The notes under the pieces are model-generated. The model did not search any database, was not told where the DNA came from, and saw only the letters and a program-made list of their open reading frames with translations. The translations under genes and the position numbers were made by a program. Shown here piece after piece: positions 17,809 to 25,376 of a stretch of 64,000 nucleotides of DNA. Source of the stretch: Gammaproteobacteria bacterium (GTDB taxonomy: Bacteria > Pseudomonadota > Gammaproteobacteria > HK1); the NCBI GenBank assembly GCA_022824305.1, contig JAJEAD010000011.1, forward strand, positions 62,001 through 126,000. The letters run 5' to 3'. The stretch's first letter is position 1. Every line of letters starts with the position of its first letter.

Positions 17809-18507
17809 CTACACCGCGAGATACGCCGCGACCCGCTCCGTGCTCTCGAGCTCGTTGCGGTCCAGCTCCGCCACGACCGTGCCCTTGTCGAGCACGTAGG
17901 CGCGCTGCGCGACGGTCTGCACGAGATCGATGTTCTGCTCGACGATGAGCACGGTAAGTCCCTTGTCCCGATTCAGGGTGCCGATGAAGCCGCCGAGCTC
18001 CTGCACCACGCTCGGCTGCACGCCGTCGCTCGGCTCGTCGAGCAGCAGCAGATCGGGCTCGTTGATGAGGGCGCGGGCGATGGCCAGCATCGCCTGCTGG
18101 CCGCCGCTCAGCGTTCCTCCCCGTTGCGCCAGCCGCTCGCGGAGGAAGGGGAAGTACCCGAACACCGCCTCGAAGTCGAGCGAGCGCCGGTTCTCGTTGA
18201 CCATTCCCCCCATGCGCAGATTGTCACGCACCGTCATGTGGGGAAATATGCCCCTGCCCTGGGGAACGTAGCCGATTCCGAGGCGGGCGCGCCGGAATGC
18301 GCCGAGAGCCGTGATGTCCTGCCCCTGGTATTCGATACGGCCCCGGCGCGCGGGCAGCAGGCCGATCAGCGTCTTCATCAGGGTCGTCTTGCCCACTCCG
18401 TTTCGACCCAGCACGCTCACCACCTCACCCGCTTCGATGGCGAGCTCGAAGCTCTGCAGCACGTCGCCGATACCGTATCCGGAGCGCAGATCGGAGGCGG
18501 AGAGCAT
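17809..18507 (-). CDS. ABC transporter ATPase, LivF/UrtE type
   Basis: A 232-residue ATPase of branched-chain-amino-acid/urea importers. Walker A GRNGVGKTTL is near residue 38, signature LSGGQQAMLAIARALI near 136, Walker B LLLLDEPSDGVQPSVV. The segment SDGVQPS in place of TEGLAPS is typical of the UrtE/FmdF branch. The start ATG (MLSASDLRSGYG) lies 16 bp after the preceding LivG-type gene. Confidence 0.86.
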   Translation of the reverse strand: MLSASDLRSGYGIGDVLQSFELAIEAGEVVSVLGRNGVGKTTLMKTLIGLLPARRGRIEYQGQDITALGAFRRARLGIGYVPQGRGIFPHMTVRDNLRMGGMVNENRRSLDFEAVFGYFPFLRERLAQRGGTLSGGQQAMLAIARALINEPDLLLLDEPSDGVQPSVVQELGGFIGTLNRDKGLTVLIVEQNIDLVQTVAQRAYVLDKGTVVAELDRNELESTERVAAYLAV

Positions 18508-18523
18508 CACGGCGCCCCGTCCC

Positions 18524-19261
18524 TCAGGCCTGCCCGAGATAGATCCGCCGCACGTCGTCGTGCGCCGTGATCTCGTCGATGGAGCCTTCCGCGAACACGC
18601 TGCCCTGGTGGAGCACGGTGACGCGCTGCGCGACCTGGCGAACGAAGGCGATGTCGTGCTCCACCACCACGATCGTGAGTCCGTCGTCGTTGAGGTGCTG
18701 AAGCACCCGTGCGGTCTGGGTCGTCTCCTCCGGCGACATCCCCGCGGTCGGCTCGTCGAGCAGGAGTATGTCGGGGCCCCCGGAGAGCACCATCGCGATC
18801 TCGAGCCACTGGAGCTGATGGTGGGGCAGTTCGCGCGCCGGCGTCTCCCGGAGCCCGTCGAGCCCGAACACCGACAGCGCATAGCGGTAGCGATCCTCCG
18901 AACGGGCGGAACGCGAGTGCGTGGCGCTCCCCGTGGCGCCCATCGGCACTTCCAGGTTCTGGCGTACGTTGAGGTCGTGGAAGGCCCGGTTCGTCTGAAA
19001 GGTCAGGCCCACTCCGAGGCGCACCCTCCGGAAGCTCGGCAGGGAGGTGACGTCCTGCTCCTTGATGAAGATGCGTCCCGAGTCCGGCCGATGGATGCCG
19101 CAGAGCAGGGCGAAGAGAGTGGACTTGCCGGCCCCGTTCGGCCCGATGATGCAACGCAGCTCCCCCTCCGCGATGTCCAGGCTCACCTGCTCGGTCGCCA
19201 CGATTCCGCCGAAGCGCTTGGCGAGATCCCGGGTCGCGAGATAGGTGCCGGCACCGTTCAT
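18524..19261 (-). CDS. ABC transporter ATPase, LivG/UrtD type
   Basis: A 245-residue ATPase. Walker A GPNGAGKSTL is near residue 41 and Walker B ILLLDEPTAGMSPEET near 167. The signature region reads LPHHQLQWLEIAM rather than LSGGQ, the altered form usual in UrtD-like proteins. It pairs with the LivF-type ATPase 16 bp downstream and follows the LivM-type permease gene by 13 bp. Confidence 0.86.
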   Translation of the reverse strand: MNGAGTYLATRDLAKRFGGIVATEQVSLDIAEGELRCIIGPNGAGKSTLFALLCGIHRPDSGRIFIKEQDVTSLPSFRRVRLGVGLTFQTNRAFHDLNVRQNLEVPMGATGSATHSRSARSEDRYRYALSVFGLDGLRETPARELPHHQLQWLEIAMVLSGGPDILLLDEPTAGMSPEETTQTARVLQHLNDDGLTIVVVEHDIAFVRQVAQRVTVLHQGSVFAEGSIDEITAHDDVRRIYLGQA

Positions 19262-19274
19262 GGCAATCCCGTGC

Positions 19275-20324
19275 TCACCCCAGGCGGAGCGCGGCGCGGA
19301 GCCTCGCGAGACTGCCCCGGAACCCGGCCTCGGCCAGCATGACCACGATGCCCCGGGGGAAGAAGAGCATCACGATCACCAGCAGGGCCCCGATGATGAC
19401 GAGGGCGTACTGGTTGCCGGCCGACGACAGCGAGTAGTTGACCCAGTTGAGGGCGTAGGTGGAAATCGCGACGGCCAGGAGACTGGTGCGCCCGCCCACC
19501 GCGACCCAGATCACCGGAAGCGCGGCGCTGACCAGGCCCACCTGGGAAGGCGTGATGTAGTTCCCCCACTGCACGTAGAACAGACCGGAGATTCCGGCGA
19601 GCACGCTTGCCAGCACGAAGACTCCGAGCTGGCGGGCCCGGATGTCGTAGCCGAGCAGCTCCGCGCGCAAGGGGTCTTCACGAATCGCCAGCATGACCTT
19701 CCCGAAGTGGGAGTTCACGACCATGCGGCAGGCGAAGTAGCACAGCACCACGGCCACGAGCACGAAGTAGTAGAACGCGTATCCGTAGAAGACGAGGTTG
19801 CCGACCTGGAAGGACGGGATGCCGGTCATGCCGTTGTATCCACCGAGCTGAACGTTGCCCACGCGCCACTGGTAGCCCGCGGTCTGGCCGAGGAAGGTCT
19901 CGAGCAGGAGGGTGAGCACCAGCGTGAGAATGGGCACGATCCACGCCTGTACCCGGGCGTAGAACACGAAGTAGCCGAACACGGCGGACACGACCACGCA
20001 CGCGGCGAGGCCTCCCAGCTCTCCCGCGATCGGTCCCCAGCCCGTGCCCACGAGGTTTCCGGCGATGATTCCGTAGACGTAGCCCGCGATCCCGAAGTAG
20101 GCGACCTGGCCGAAACTGAGCACCCCGCAGTAGCCCCACAGCAGGCAGAGACCGAGCGCCAACGGCAGGTTGAGCAGGTAGAAGGAGATGTTGTAGGCCT
20201 CGAACTCGCCCAGCCACAGGGGACTTGCAAACAGGTAGAGGATGAGAACCGCGAAGGCGCCCCAGAATCCGGGCGAGCGGCCGATGTCCTCGGGTCCGGT
20301 GGCGAGTCGAAACAGGCGCTTCAT
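19275..20324 (-). CDS. ABC transporter permease, LivM/UrtC type
   Basis: A 349-residue permease with about ten hydrophobic segments. The conserved stretch GYCGVLSFGQVAYFGIAGY (near 65) and the later AIREDPLRAELLGYD coupling segment (near 215) mark it as LivM/UrtC. Its start directly abuts the stop of the LivH-type gene, so the two permeases are coupled. It forms the channel of the amide/urea-type importer. Confidence 0.86.
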   Translation of the reverse strand: MKRLFRLATGPEDIGRSPGFWGAFAVLILYLFASPLWLGEFEAYNISFYLLNLPLALGLCLLWGYCGVLSFGQVAYFGIAGYVYGIIAGNLVGTGWGPIAGELGGLAACVVVSAVFGYFVFYARVQAWIVPILTLVLTLLLETFLGQTAGYQWRVGNVQLGGYNGMTGIPSFQVGNLVFYGYAFYYFVLVAVVLCYFACRMVVNSHFGKVMLAIREDPLRAELLGYDIRARQLGVFVLASVLAGISGLFYVQWGNYITPSQVGLVSAALPVIWVAVGGRTSLLAVAISTYALNWVNYSLSSAGNQYALVIIGALLVIVMLFFPRGIVVMLAEAGFRGSLARLRAALRLG

Positions 20325-21221
20325 TCAGACAGTGGGCCGGGAGCGCCGGTCCGACCAGCGCTGGAAGTAGGCGGAGACGCCGTTCGGCATCAGCCGGATG
20401 ATGACGAGGGCGGCAAGCAGCAGCGCCACCAGGCCGAGGAAGGCGCCCAGATAGAAGCCGACCGGGGTGCGCACCAGCGACAGGAGCACGCTGCTGCCGA
20501 CGGCGCCGGCAATCACGTTGGACGCGCCTCCCACCACCACCGTGATGAACGCGGGCGCCACGAACTGCTGGCCCATGAAGGGCATGATGGAAGCAGTAGG
20601 GGCGAGCAGCGCGCCGCTGAATCCCGCGAGGCCCGCGCCCAGGCTGAAGGTCAGCATGTACACGCGGTCGGTGTTCACCCCCAGGGCGCGCGCCATCTCC
20701 GCGTTCTGCATGGTCGCGCGCGCGTGCAGCCCGAACTCGGTGCGGTTGTAGAGCCACGCGAGCCCGAGCACCGCGCCCGCCGACACCGCGATGAGGATGA
20801 GCCAGTAGACCGAGAGCGAGTACTGCCCGACGTCGATGGCGCCTCCGGGAATGGGAATGGAAGGCAGGAAGGGGCCCAGCACCAGGAATGTTCCCTGACT
20901 CAGGAGCAGGCTGATGCCCCAGGTGACGACCAGGGCGCCGAGCTCCCGTCCGTAGAAGCGGCGCACCACCAGTCGCTCCAGCACGGCGCCGAACACGCCC
21001 ACCACGAAGAACGAGATCACGACCGCGATCGGAAAGGGAAATCCCGCCTGGTAGGCGAGGGACGCGGTGTAGGCGCCCATCATCATCAGCTCACCGTGGG
21101 CGAGATTGATGATGTTCATCATCCCGAGGATGACGATCAGGCCGAGAGCGCACAGCAGCAGGAAGGCGCCGTTCGTCCCGAACTGGTAGAGGATGCTTAC
21201 GACGACACTGAGATCTTCCAT
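20325..21221 (-). CDS. ABC transporter permease, LivH/UrtB type
   Basis: A 298-residue permease with about eight membrane segments. Diagnostic sequence includes LGMMNIINLAHGELMMMGAY (near 31) and the coupling motif RATMQNAEMARALGVNTDRVY (Ala-Leu-Gly, near 167). It lies 111 bp downstream of the substrate-binding protein gene, a gap that contains a strong inverted repeat, and directly abuts the LivM-type gene. Confidence 0.86.
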   Translation of the reverse strand: MEDLSVVVSILYQFGTNGAFLLLCALGLIVILGMMNIINLAHGELMMMGAYTASLAYQAGFPFPIAVVISFFVVGVFGAVLERLVVRRFYGRELGALVVTWGISLLLSQGTFLVLGPFLPSIPIPGGAIDVGQYSLSVYWLILIAVSAGAVLGLAWLYNRTEFGLHARATMQNAEMARALGVNTDRVYMLTFSLGAGLAGFSGALLAPTASIMPFMGQQFVAPAFITVVVGGASNVIAGAVGSSVLLSLVRTPVGFYLGAFLGLVALLLAALVIIRLMPNGVSAYFQRWSDRRSRPTV

Positions 21222-21254
21222 GAGTCCCCCGTTCGTCCGGAAAGCAGCCGATCA

Positions 21255-21296
21255 CGCAGCCCGCCGCAGGAACTCCCGTTCACGCGGCGGGCTGCG
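21255..21296 (-). terminator. long GC stem-loop between binding-protein and permease genes
   Basis: Two perfectly complementary 13-base arms (21255-21267 and 21284-21296) flank a 16-base loop in the gap after the solute-binding protein gene. There is no T-run, so it is not a full intrinsic terminator. In transport operons such hairpins often protect the 3' end of the binding-protein transcript, so that this protein is made in excess over the membrane parts. That role is inferred. Confidence 0.55.
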
Positions 21297-21332
21297 GGCG
21301 ATCCACTCGATACTTCCGTTTACCCGGATGCG

Positions 21333-22922
21333 CTACGCCATCCCGAACATGGAGAAGTAGGGATCCTCGTCGGGAACGTACTGCTTGTACTCGGGATGAC
21401 GGATCAGGTTGACCCCGAGGCGCTGGAGCCACCACGCCTGGATCATCGGCCACTCGCGCACGAAGTGCACGTCGTGGTTCTCGTCGCACACCGCGAGCCG
21501 GATGTAGTGGGCGCAATGGTGGGTGCCCGGTTCGAGGAACACCGCTCCTTCGGGAGCCTCGATCGCCCATCCGAGCTCGAGCGCCCGCTTCACCGTCTCC
21601 TGGTCCGTGGTGCCCGCGAGACGCGCCGCCTGCGCGTACATGTGGACGGTGAAGTAGGTGTTCTGCGCCATCTCCCCGATGTACTCGTCCTCCGGGAACA
21701 TGTCCATCCACCGCTTCACAAAGGCCCGGTTGCGTGCGGTCGGCACCTCGAGCTGGTACTGGATCGCGTTGTGCATCTGGTTGAGCGAGGGCGGCGCGAA
21801 GCGCTTGTGCTCGTAGCCCTGCGCCATGTTGACGGTGGACGCCATCGGCAGGGCGAGCCCGGCCGCCGCCGCCTGCGGGTAGTAGTTGTGGTGATTCTGG
21901 CCGACCAGCAGCGTCATCACCCAATCGGGCTTCGCCTGCTGGATGCGCGCGATCACCTGGCTGAACTCGGAGACCGAGAGAGGAATGAACTCCTCGCCGA
22001 TGATCTCTCCGCCCACGAGCGGCACGAATGCCTTGGTCCAGGCCGCCGTGAGCTGCCCGAAGTTGTAGTCCGCGGCGATGGTGTAGCAGCGCGGACCGAA
22101 CTTCTCGACCATGTACTGCACGACCGGGATCACCTGCTGCTCGCATACCGGTCCGGTACAGAAGGTGTTGGAATCGGCGACGCCGCCCTCGTACTGGTTG
22201 GTGTAGAAGTAGAGCTGGTTGAACTGATCGACGATCGGCCGGATCGCCTCGCGCTCCGCGCTCGCGAAGCCCGCGACCAGCACGTCCACCTTGTCCTGCT
22301 GGATGAGGCGCCGGGTGAGCTGCTGCCACAGCGCGTTGTTGCTCTGGCCGTCGGCGGAGACGAGCTCCAGCTCACGACCGAGAATCCCCTGGTCGCCGGA
22401 GTCCACGAAGACGTCGTCGTCCTCCACGAACACGCTGGCGGTGCTGTCCATGGCGCCGCCGTCACCCACCACGTCGAGACCCACTCCTTCCTTGCTGATG
22501 ACCGGAGACATCCCCGCGTAGGCGGCCATCGGACCGTATCCCCCGGTCCCGATGTTGGCGCCACCCTTGAGCGTTTTGCCTTCATTGATCTCCTTGACCG
22601 CGAGCTGCGCCGCGTGCAGCTTCTGAAGCCCGTAGACCGACAGGTTCCCGGACTCGTCCTCGATGAAGCCCATCTTTACCGGTCCGCTCTCCTGCGCCCG
22701 GGCCATCCGGAGTCCGGGAAAGAAGCTCGCGGTGGTCGCGGTGGTGGCGGCCACGGCGGACCCGGTGAGAAAGGTACGGCGCCTGAGCTGAGGACCTTGC
22801 CATATCAGGCCTTCGCTCTTCGTATCCGACCCTTCGGCAGGACCGCTGTCGAGGTCGACTTCGGGAGACTGCTTCGCTTCGGCATTGCGCTTCGTGCTGG
22901 AGTTTCGCTCTTCATTCGACAT
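21333..22922 (-). CDS. amide/urea-type ABC transporter substrate-binding protein, Tat signal
   Basis: A 529-residue binding protein of the urea/short-chain-amide (UrtA/FmdD) type, about 100 residues longer than usual because of an N-terminal extension. Residues 1-45 are polar; LRRRTFLTGSAVA (about 47-59) is a twin-arginine signal followed by a hydrophobic core ending at ARAQE. Mature-domain landmarks are TNQYEGGVADSNTFCTGP (near 242) and the LFVGQNHHNYY-like segment TLLVGQNHHNYYPQ. It heads the importer whose operon ends with a formamidase, so short amides are the likely ligand; urea is the alternative. The start is the ATG of MSNEERN. Confidence 0.86.
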   Translation of the reverse strand: MSNEERNSSTKRNAEAKQSPEVDLDSGPAEGSDTKSEGLIWQGPQLRRRTFLTGSAVAATTATTASFFPGLRMARAQESGPVKMGFIEDESGNLSVYGLQKLHAAQLAVKEINEGKTLKGGANIGTGGYGPMAAYAGMSPVISKEGVGLDVVGDGGAMDSTASVFVEDDDVFVDSGDQGILGRELELVSADGQSNNALWQQLTRRLIQQDKVDVLVAGFASAEREAIRPIVDQFNQLYFYTNQYEGGVADSNTFCTGPVCEQQVIPVVQYMVEKFGPRCYTIAADYNFGQLTAAWTKAFVPLVGGEIIGEEFIPLSVSEFSQVIARIQQAKPDWVMTLLVGQNHHNYYPQAAAAGLALPMASTVNMAQGYEHKRFAPPSLNQMHNAIQYQLEVPTARNRAFVKRWMDMFPEDEYIGEMAQNTYFTVHMYAQAARLAGTTDQETVKRALELGWAIEAPEGAVFLEPGTHHCAHYIRLAVCDENHDVHFVREWPMIQAWWLQRLGVNLIRHPEYKQYVPDEDPYFSMFGMA

Positions 22923-23152
22923 AGTGGCCTCCTGGCTGGTTCGGCTCGGACTGATGACCCGAGAAGCCGAACAAACATAGCAAGCGCCCGATCGGTGAAC
23001 AAGCTCCGCCGGTGGGGCCGGCGCCATCCGGCGGTCGACGCCGCCGCGGCCGCTGGTTCGGGACGGGCGAACGCCCCGGCCCGGGGGCTCGATGATCCGT
23101 CCCCGCTCCGGCATCATCACGGGCGCCGCGCCACGAAGGGAGGAGCACGACG

Positions 23153-23764
23153 ATGGCCGACGATCTCGTTTTCTACACCAATCCCCAATCGCGCGGGCGC
23201 ATCGTGCGCTGGATTCTGGAAGAGGTCGGGGCGCCCTATCGCGCCGAGGTGGTCGAGTACGGAGCGCCGATGAAGTCGGCGGCCTATCTCGCCGTCAACC
23301 CGTTGGGCAAGGTGCCCGCGATCCGCCACCGCGGCACCGTGGTGACCGAGGCGGCCGCCATCTGCGCCCATCTCGCCGACGCGTTCCCGGATGCGGGCCT
23401 CGCGCCGCCCTCGGGACAGCGCGGCGCCTACTACCGCTGGCTCTTCTTCGCGGCGGGACCGGTGGAAGCTGCGACCACCAACCGCCACCTCGGTTTCGAG
23501 CCGCCGCCGGACAAGTCCGGGATGCTCGGATACGGGAGCTACGAAGCGGTGGTGGACACCCTGGAACAGGTGGTGTCGGCCAATCCCTACCTCTGCGGCG
23601 AGCGCTTCAGCGCCGCCGATGTCTACCTCGGCTCGCAGATCGGCTGGGGGATGATCATGGGGAGCCTGGAAACGCGCAGCGCATTCTCCGACTACTGGGC
23701 CAGGATCAGCGACCGCGAAGCGTACCGTCGCGCCGATGCCCTCGACGGCCCCGTGAGCGGATGA
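23153..23764 (+). CDS. glutathione S-transferase family protein
   Basis: A 203-residue GST. The N-terminal thioredoxin-like domain (residues 1-80) has YTNPQSRGRIVRWILEE, where Ser13 or Arg14 takes the catalytic position, and the cis-proline loop GKVPAIRHRG. The glutathione-binding TEAAAICAHLAD follows. The C-terminal helical domain carries FSAADVYLGS. It lies convergent to the CcdA-like gene. The specific substrate is unknown. Confidence 0.85.
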   Translation: MADDLVFYTNPQSRGRIVRWILEEVGAPYRAEVVEYGAPMKSAAYLAVNPLGKVPAIRHRGTVVTEAAAICAHLADAFPDAGLAPPSGQRGAYYRWLFFAAGPVEAATTNRHLGFEPPPDKSGMLGYGSYEAVVDTLEQVVSANPYLCGERFSAADVYLGSQIGWGMIMGSLETRSAFSDYWARISDREAYRRADALDGPVSG

Positions 23765-23771
23765 CGACGAC

Positions 23772-24485
23772 TCACACGGAAACCGACAGGTCCACCAGCC
23801 AGGCCGGCATCACGTCGAGCAGCCAGGTCTCGATGACGCGCTCGACGTGGAAGAACACGGCGAGCCCGACCAGCAGCAGCGCGCCGCCCATGATGGGCTT
23901 CGCCCACGGCATCCACGCCGCCAGCCGGCGGCGGCGGGAGACCAGCAGCTCCCGCGAGCCGTAGGCGAGCGCCGCCAGCAGCGAGGAGATTCCGGCGCCG
24001 AAGGCGAGCATGGTGATCCCGGCGTGAACCAACCCCTCGCCGCTCGCGGCGAGGCCGATCGCGCCTCCAAGGGTGGGTCCGACGCACGGCGACCACACTA
24101 CTCCGAGCAGCACGCCCACCGCGAGCTGGCCGGCGGCCCCGGTGTCGTTGAAGCGATCCAGCCGGGCGCTGGCGCGGTCGGCGAGGGGAGACGCCGCACG
24201 CGCGACCAGCACCTGCGCGCGGGGAACCAGCAGGATGCCGCCGAAGAGCACCATGAGCACCGCGGCGGCCTGACTGACGCTCTCGCCGTCGATGCCCGCG
24301 AGATGGCCGAAGGCGGTGACGACGACGCCGGCGACAGTGAAGGAAAGCGTCAGCCCCGCCCCCAGCATCAGCGGTCCGATGCGGCTGCTCTGGAACGAGG
24401 CCGCGACGATGATCGGCACCAGCGGGAGAACGCAGGGGTTGATGAGGGTGAGGAGACCCGCGAGATAGGCCCAGACGTAGGTCAC
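23772..24485 (-). CDS. CcdA/DsbD-type thiol-reductant membrane transporter
   Basis: A 237-residue membrane protein of the CcdA (DsbD core) family with six to seven hydrophobic segments. The two redox Cys that cross-link during electron transfer are visible in LINPCVLPLVP (near residue 17) and WSPCVGPTLGG (near 129). Such proteins pass electrons from cytoplasmic thioredoxin to periplasmic thiol proteins. It starts at GTG and lies 76 bp downstream of the periplasmic thioredoxin-like gene on the same strand, which is its probable partner. Confidence 0.85.
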   Translation of the reverse strand: MTYVWAYLAGLLTLINPCVLPLVPIIVAASFQSSRIGPLMLGAGLTLSFTVAGVVVTAFGHLAGIDGESVSQAAAVLMVLFGGILLVPRAQVLVARAASPLADRASARLDRFNDTGAAGQLAVGVLLGVVWSPCVGPTLGGAIGLAASGEGLVHAGITMLAFGAGISSLLAALAYGSRELLVSRRRRLAAWMPWAKPIMGGALLLVGLAVFFHVERVIETWLLDVMPAWLVDLSVSV

Positions 24486-24561
24486 GGAAAGGTCATCCTC
24501 GCGTGAGGCGGACAGCCGGTCCGAAGCGCTCTCGGACCGGCCCCATGGGACGGCGGCGGCG

Positions 24562-24963
24562 CTAGAGCGTGGCCTCGAGCAGCGCCTCGAGATCCGCGCG
24601 GCCGGTCTTGGCGACGGCACGCGCGACTTCCCGGCCGCCCTTGAATGCCACCAGCGTGGACTGCCGGGGAACGGAGAGCGCCTTGACGAGAGCCCCGCCC
24701 CGGTGCTGGTTCCAGTCGACCCGCATCAGCGTGATTGCCGCGAAGTCGGGATTATCCTTGATCAACGCACGCACGGTGCGTTCTTGCGCCCGGCAGGTCG
24801 GTCACCAGGAGGCATAGAAGTCGAGCACGAAGGGCTCGCCGCTGGCCAGAGCCTGCTCGTACGCGTCCTGGCTGAAGGGGACGTGGAAGGGTTCGTCGGC
24901 GGCACGCAGCGCGGGCGCGACGAGCAGCGTCACCGCGGCGGAAAGTACATGTCGTCTGTTCAT
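24562..24963 (-). CDS. periplasmic thioredoxin-like protein, candidate selenoprotein (in-frame UGA)
   Basis: Read through one in-frame TGA (24802-24804), this gene encodes a 133-residue protein: a signal peptide (MNRRHVLSAAVTLLVAPALRA, cleaved near residue 21), then a thioredoxin fold with FVLDFYASW, residue 54 encoded by TGA, then PTCRAQERTVRALI. The TGA sits exactly where the first Cys of the CxxC active site belongs, giving U-P-T-C. Downstream the frame continues through DWNQHRGGALVKALSVPRQSTLVAFKGG, with the cis-proline loop intact, to a TAG. A hairpin 20-38 bases after the TGA fits a bacterial SECIS. Alternatives are a single C-to-A nonsense mutation (TGC to TGA) or a sequencing error. 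The reductant partner CcdA is the next gene. Confidence 0.72.
24764..24782 (-). promoter_or_regulatory. bacterial SECIS-like hairpin
   Basis: On the minus strand a perfect 7-bp stem (arms 24776-24782 and 24764-24770) closes a 5-base loop, CGUGC. The loop begins 26 bases after the in-frame UGA and has G at its second position. As I recall the published bacterial SECIS model, it asks for a small apical loop 16-37 bases from the UGA with a G in its first two positions, and this hairpin satisfies that. Confidence 0.55.
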
Positions 24964-25083
24964 CAGGATTTGCTCCCGGTGGGTCCAGGGGTTGCCGAGG
25001 AAAAGGTGGATTGCGGGCGGCCGCGGGGCCTTTTCGCAACGCCGCCAGTATGAATGCGGCCCCCGCATAAATCGAATGGAGTA

Positions 25084-25264
25084 GACCCCCAGGTATTGCC
25101 GATTTTCGTCACGAAGGCGCCGGGATGCCGTGGTAGCGGGCCGCACGGACCGGGAAACGCCGAAGGGCGAGCCGGAAACAGACGAAGCGCCTCGAGCGAG
25201 TACGGCCCCCTGCCGCGAGTACATCGGTGTCCGCGAGCCAAGAAATCGGGGAGACATGAGGGTC
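25084..25264 (-). repeat. dispersed intergenic palindrome, copy 1 (long form)
   Basis: This 181-bp element lies in the 413-bp gap between the thioredoxin-like and TauD-like genes. Its ends are mutually complementary over about 22 bases with a few mismatches, both carrying the core CCGATTT. Read on the minus strand it matches the copies at 28182, 39825 and 42930, with an extra internal stretch of about 55 bp. I see no protein-coding gene in the rest of the gap. Confidence 0.7.
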
Positions 25265-25376
25265 AGGGCCGCGCTTCCCGGACCGGAGCGCTCACCGGCA
25301 TGTGAAGCGGAAGCGCAGAAGCGATACGATCGAGTGGAACGCCATCATGCGCGAGGCCGGGGCCTCTGGAGGCGGC

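Noticed and set aside
19245-23273. A very long open frame on the plus strand opposite the amide-transporter genes
   Set aside because: It is antisense to five clearly recognisable transporter genes, has low-complexity Arg/His/Gly/Glu-rich composition and no domain. It is a by-product of high GC at third codon positions.
24562-24804. Treating the thioredoxin-like gene as two separate small genes or a simple pseudogene
   Set aside because: The two parts are in the same frame with only one TGA, placed at the active-site Cys codon. The downstream part has no ribosome site of its own. A pseudogene remains possible but is less likely.
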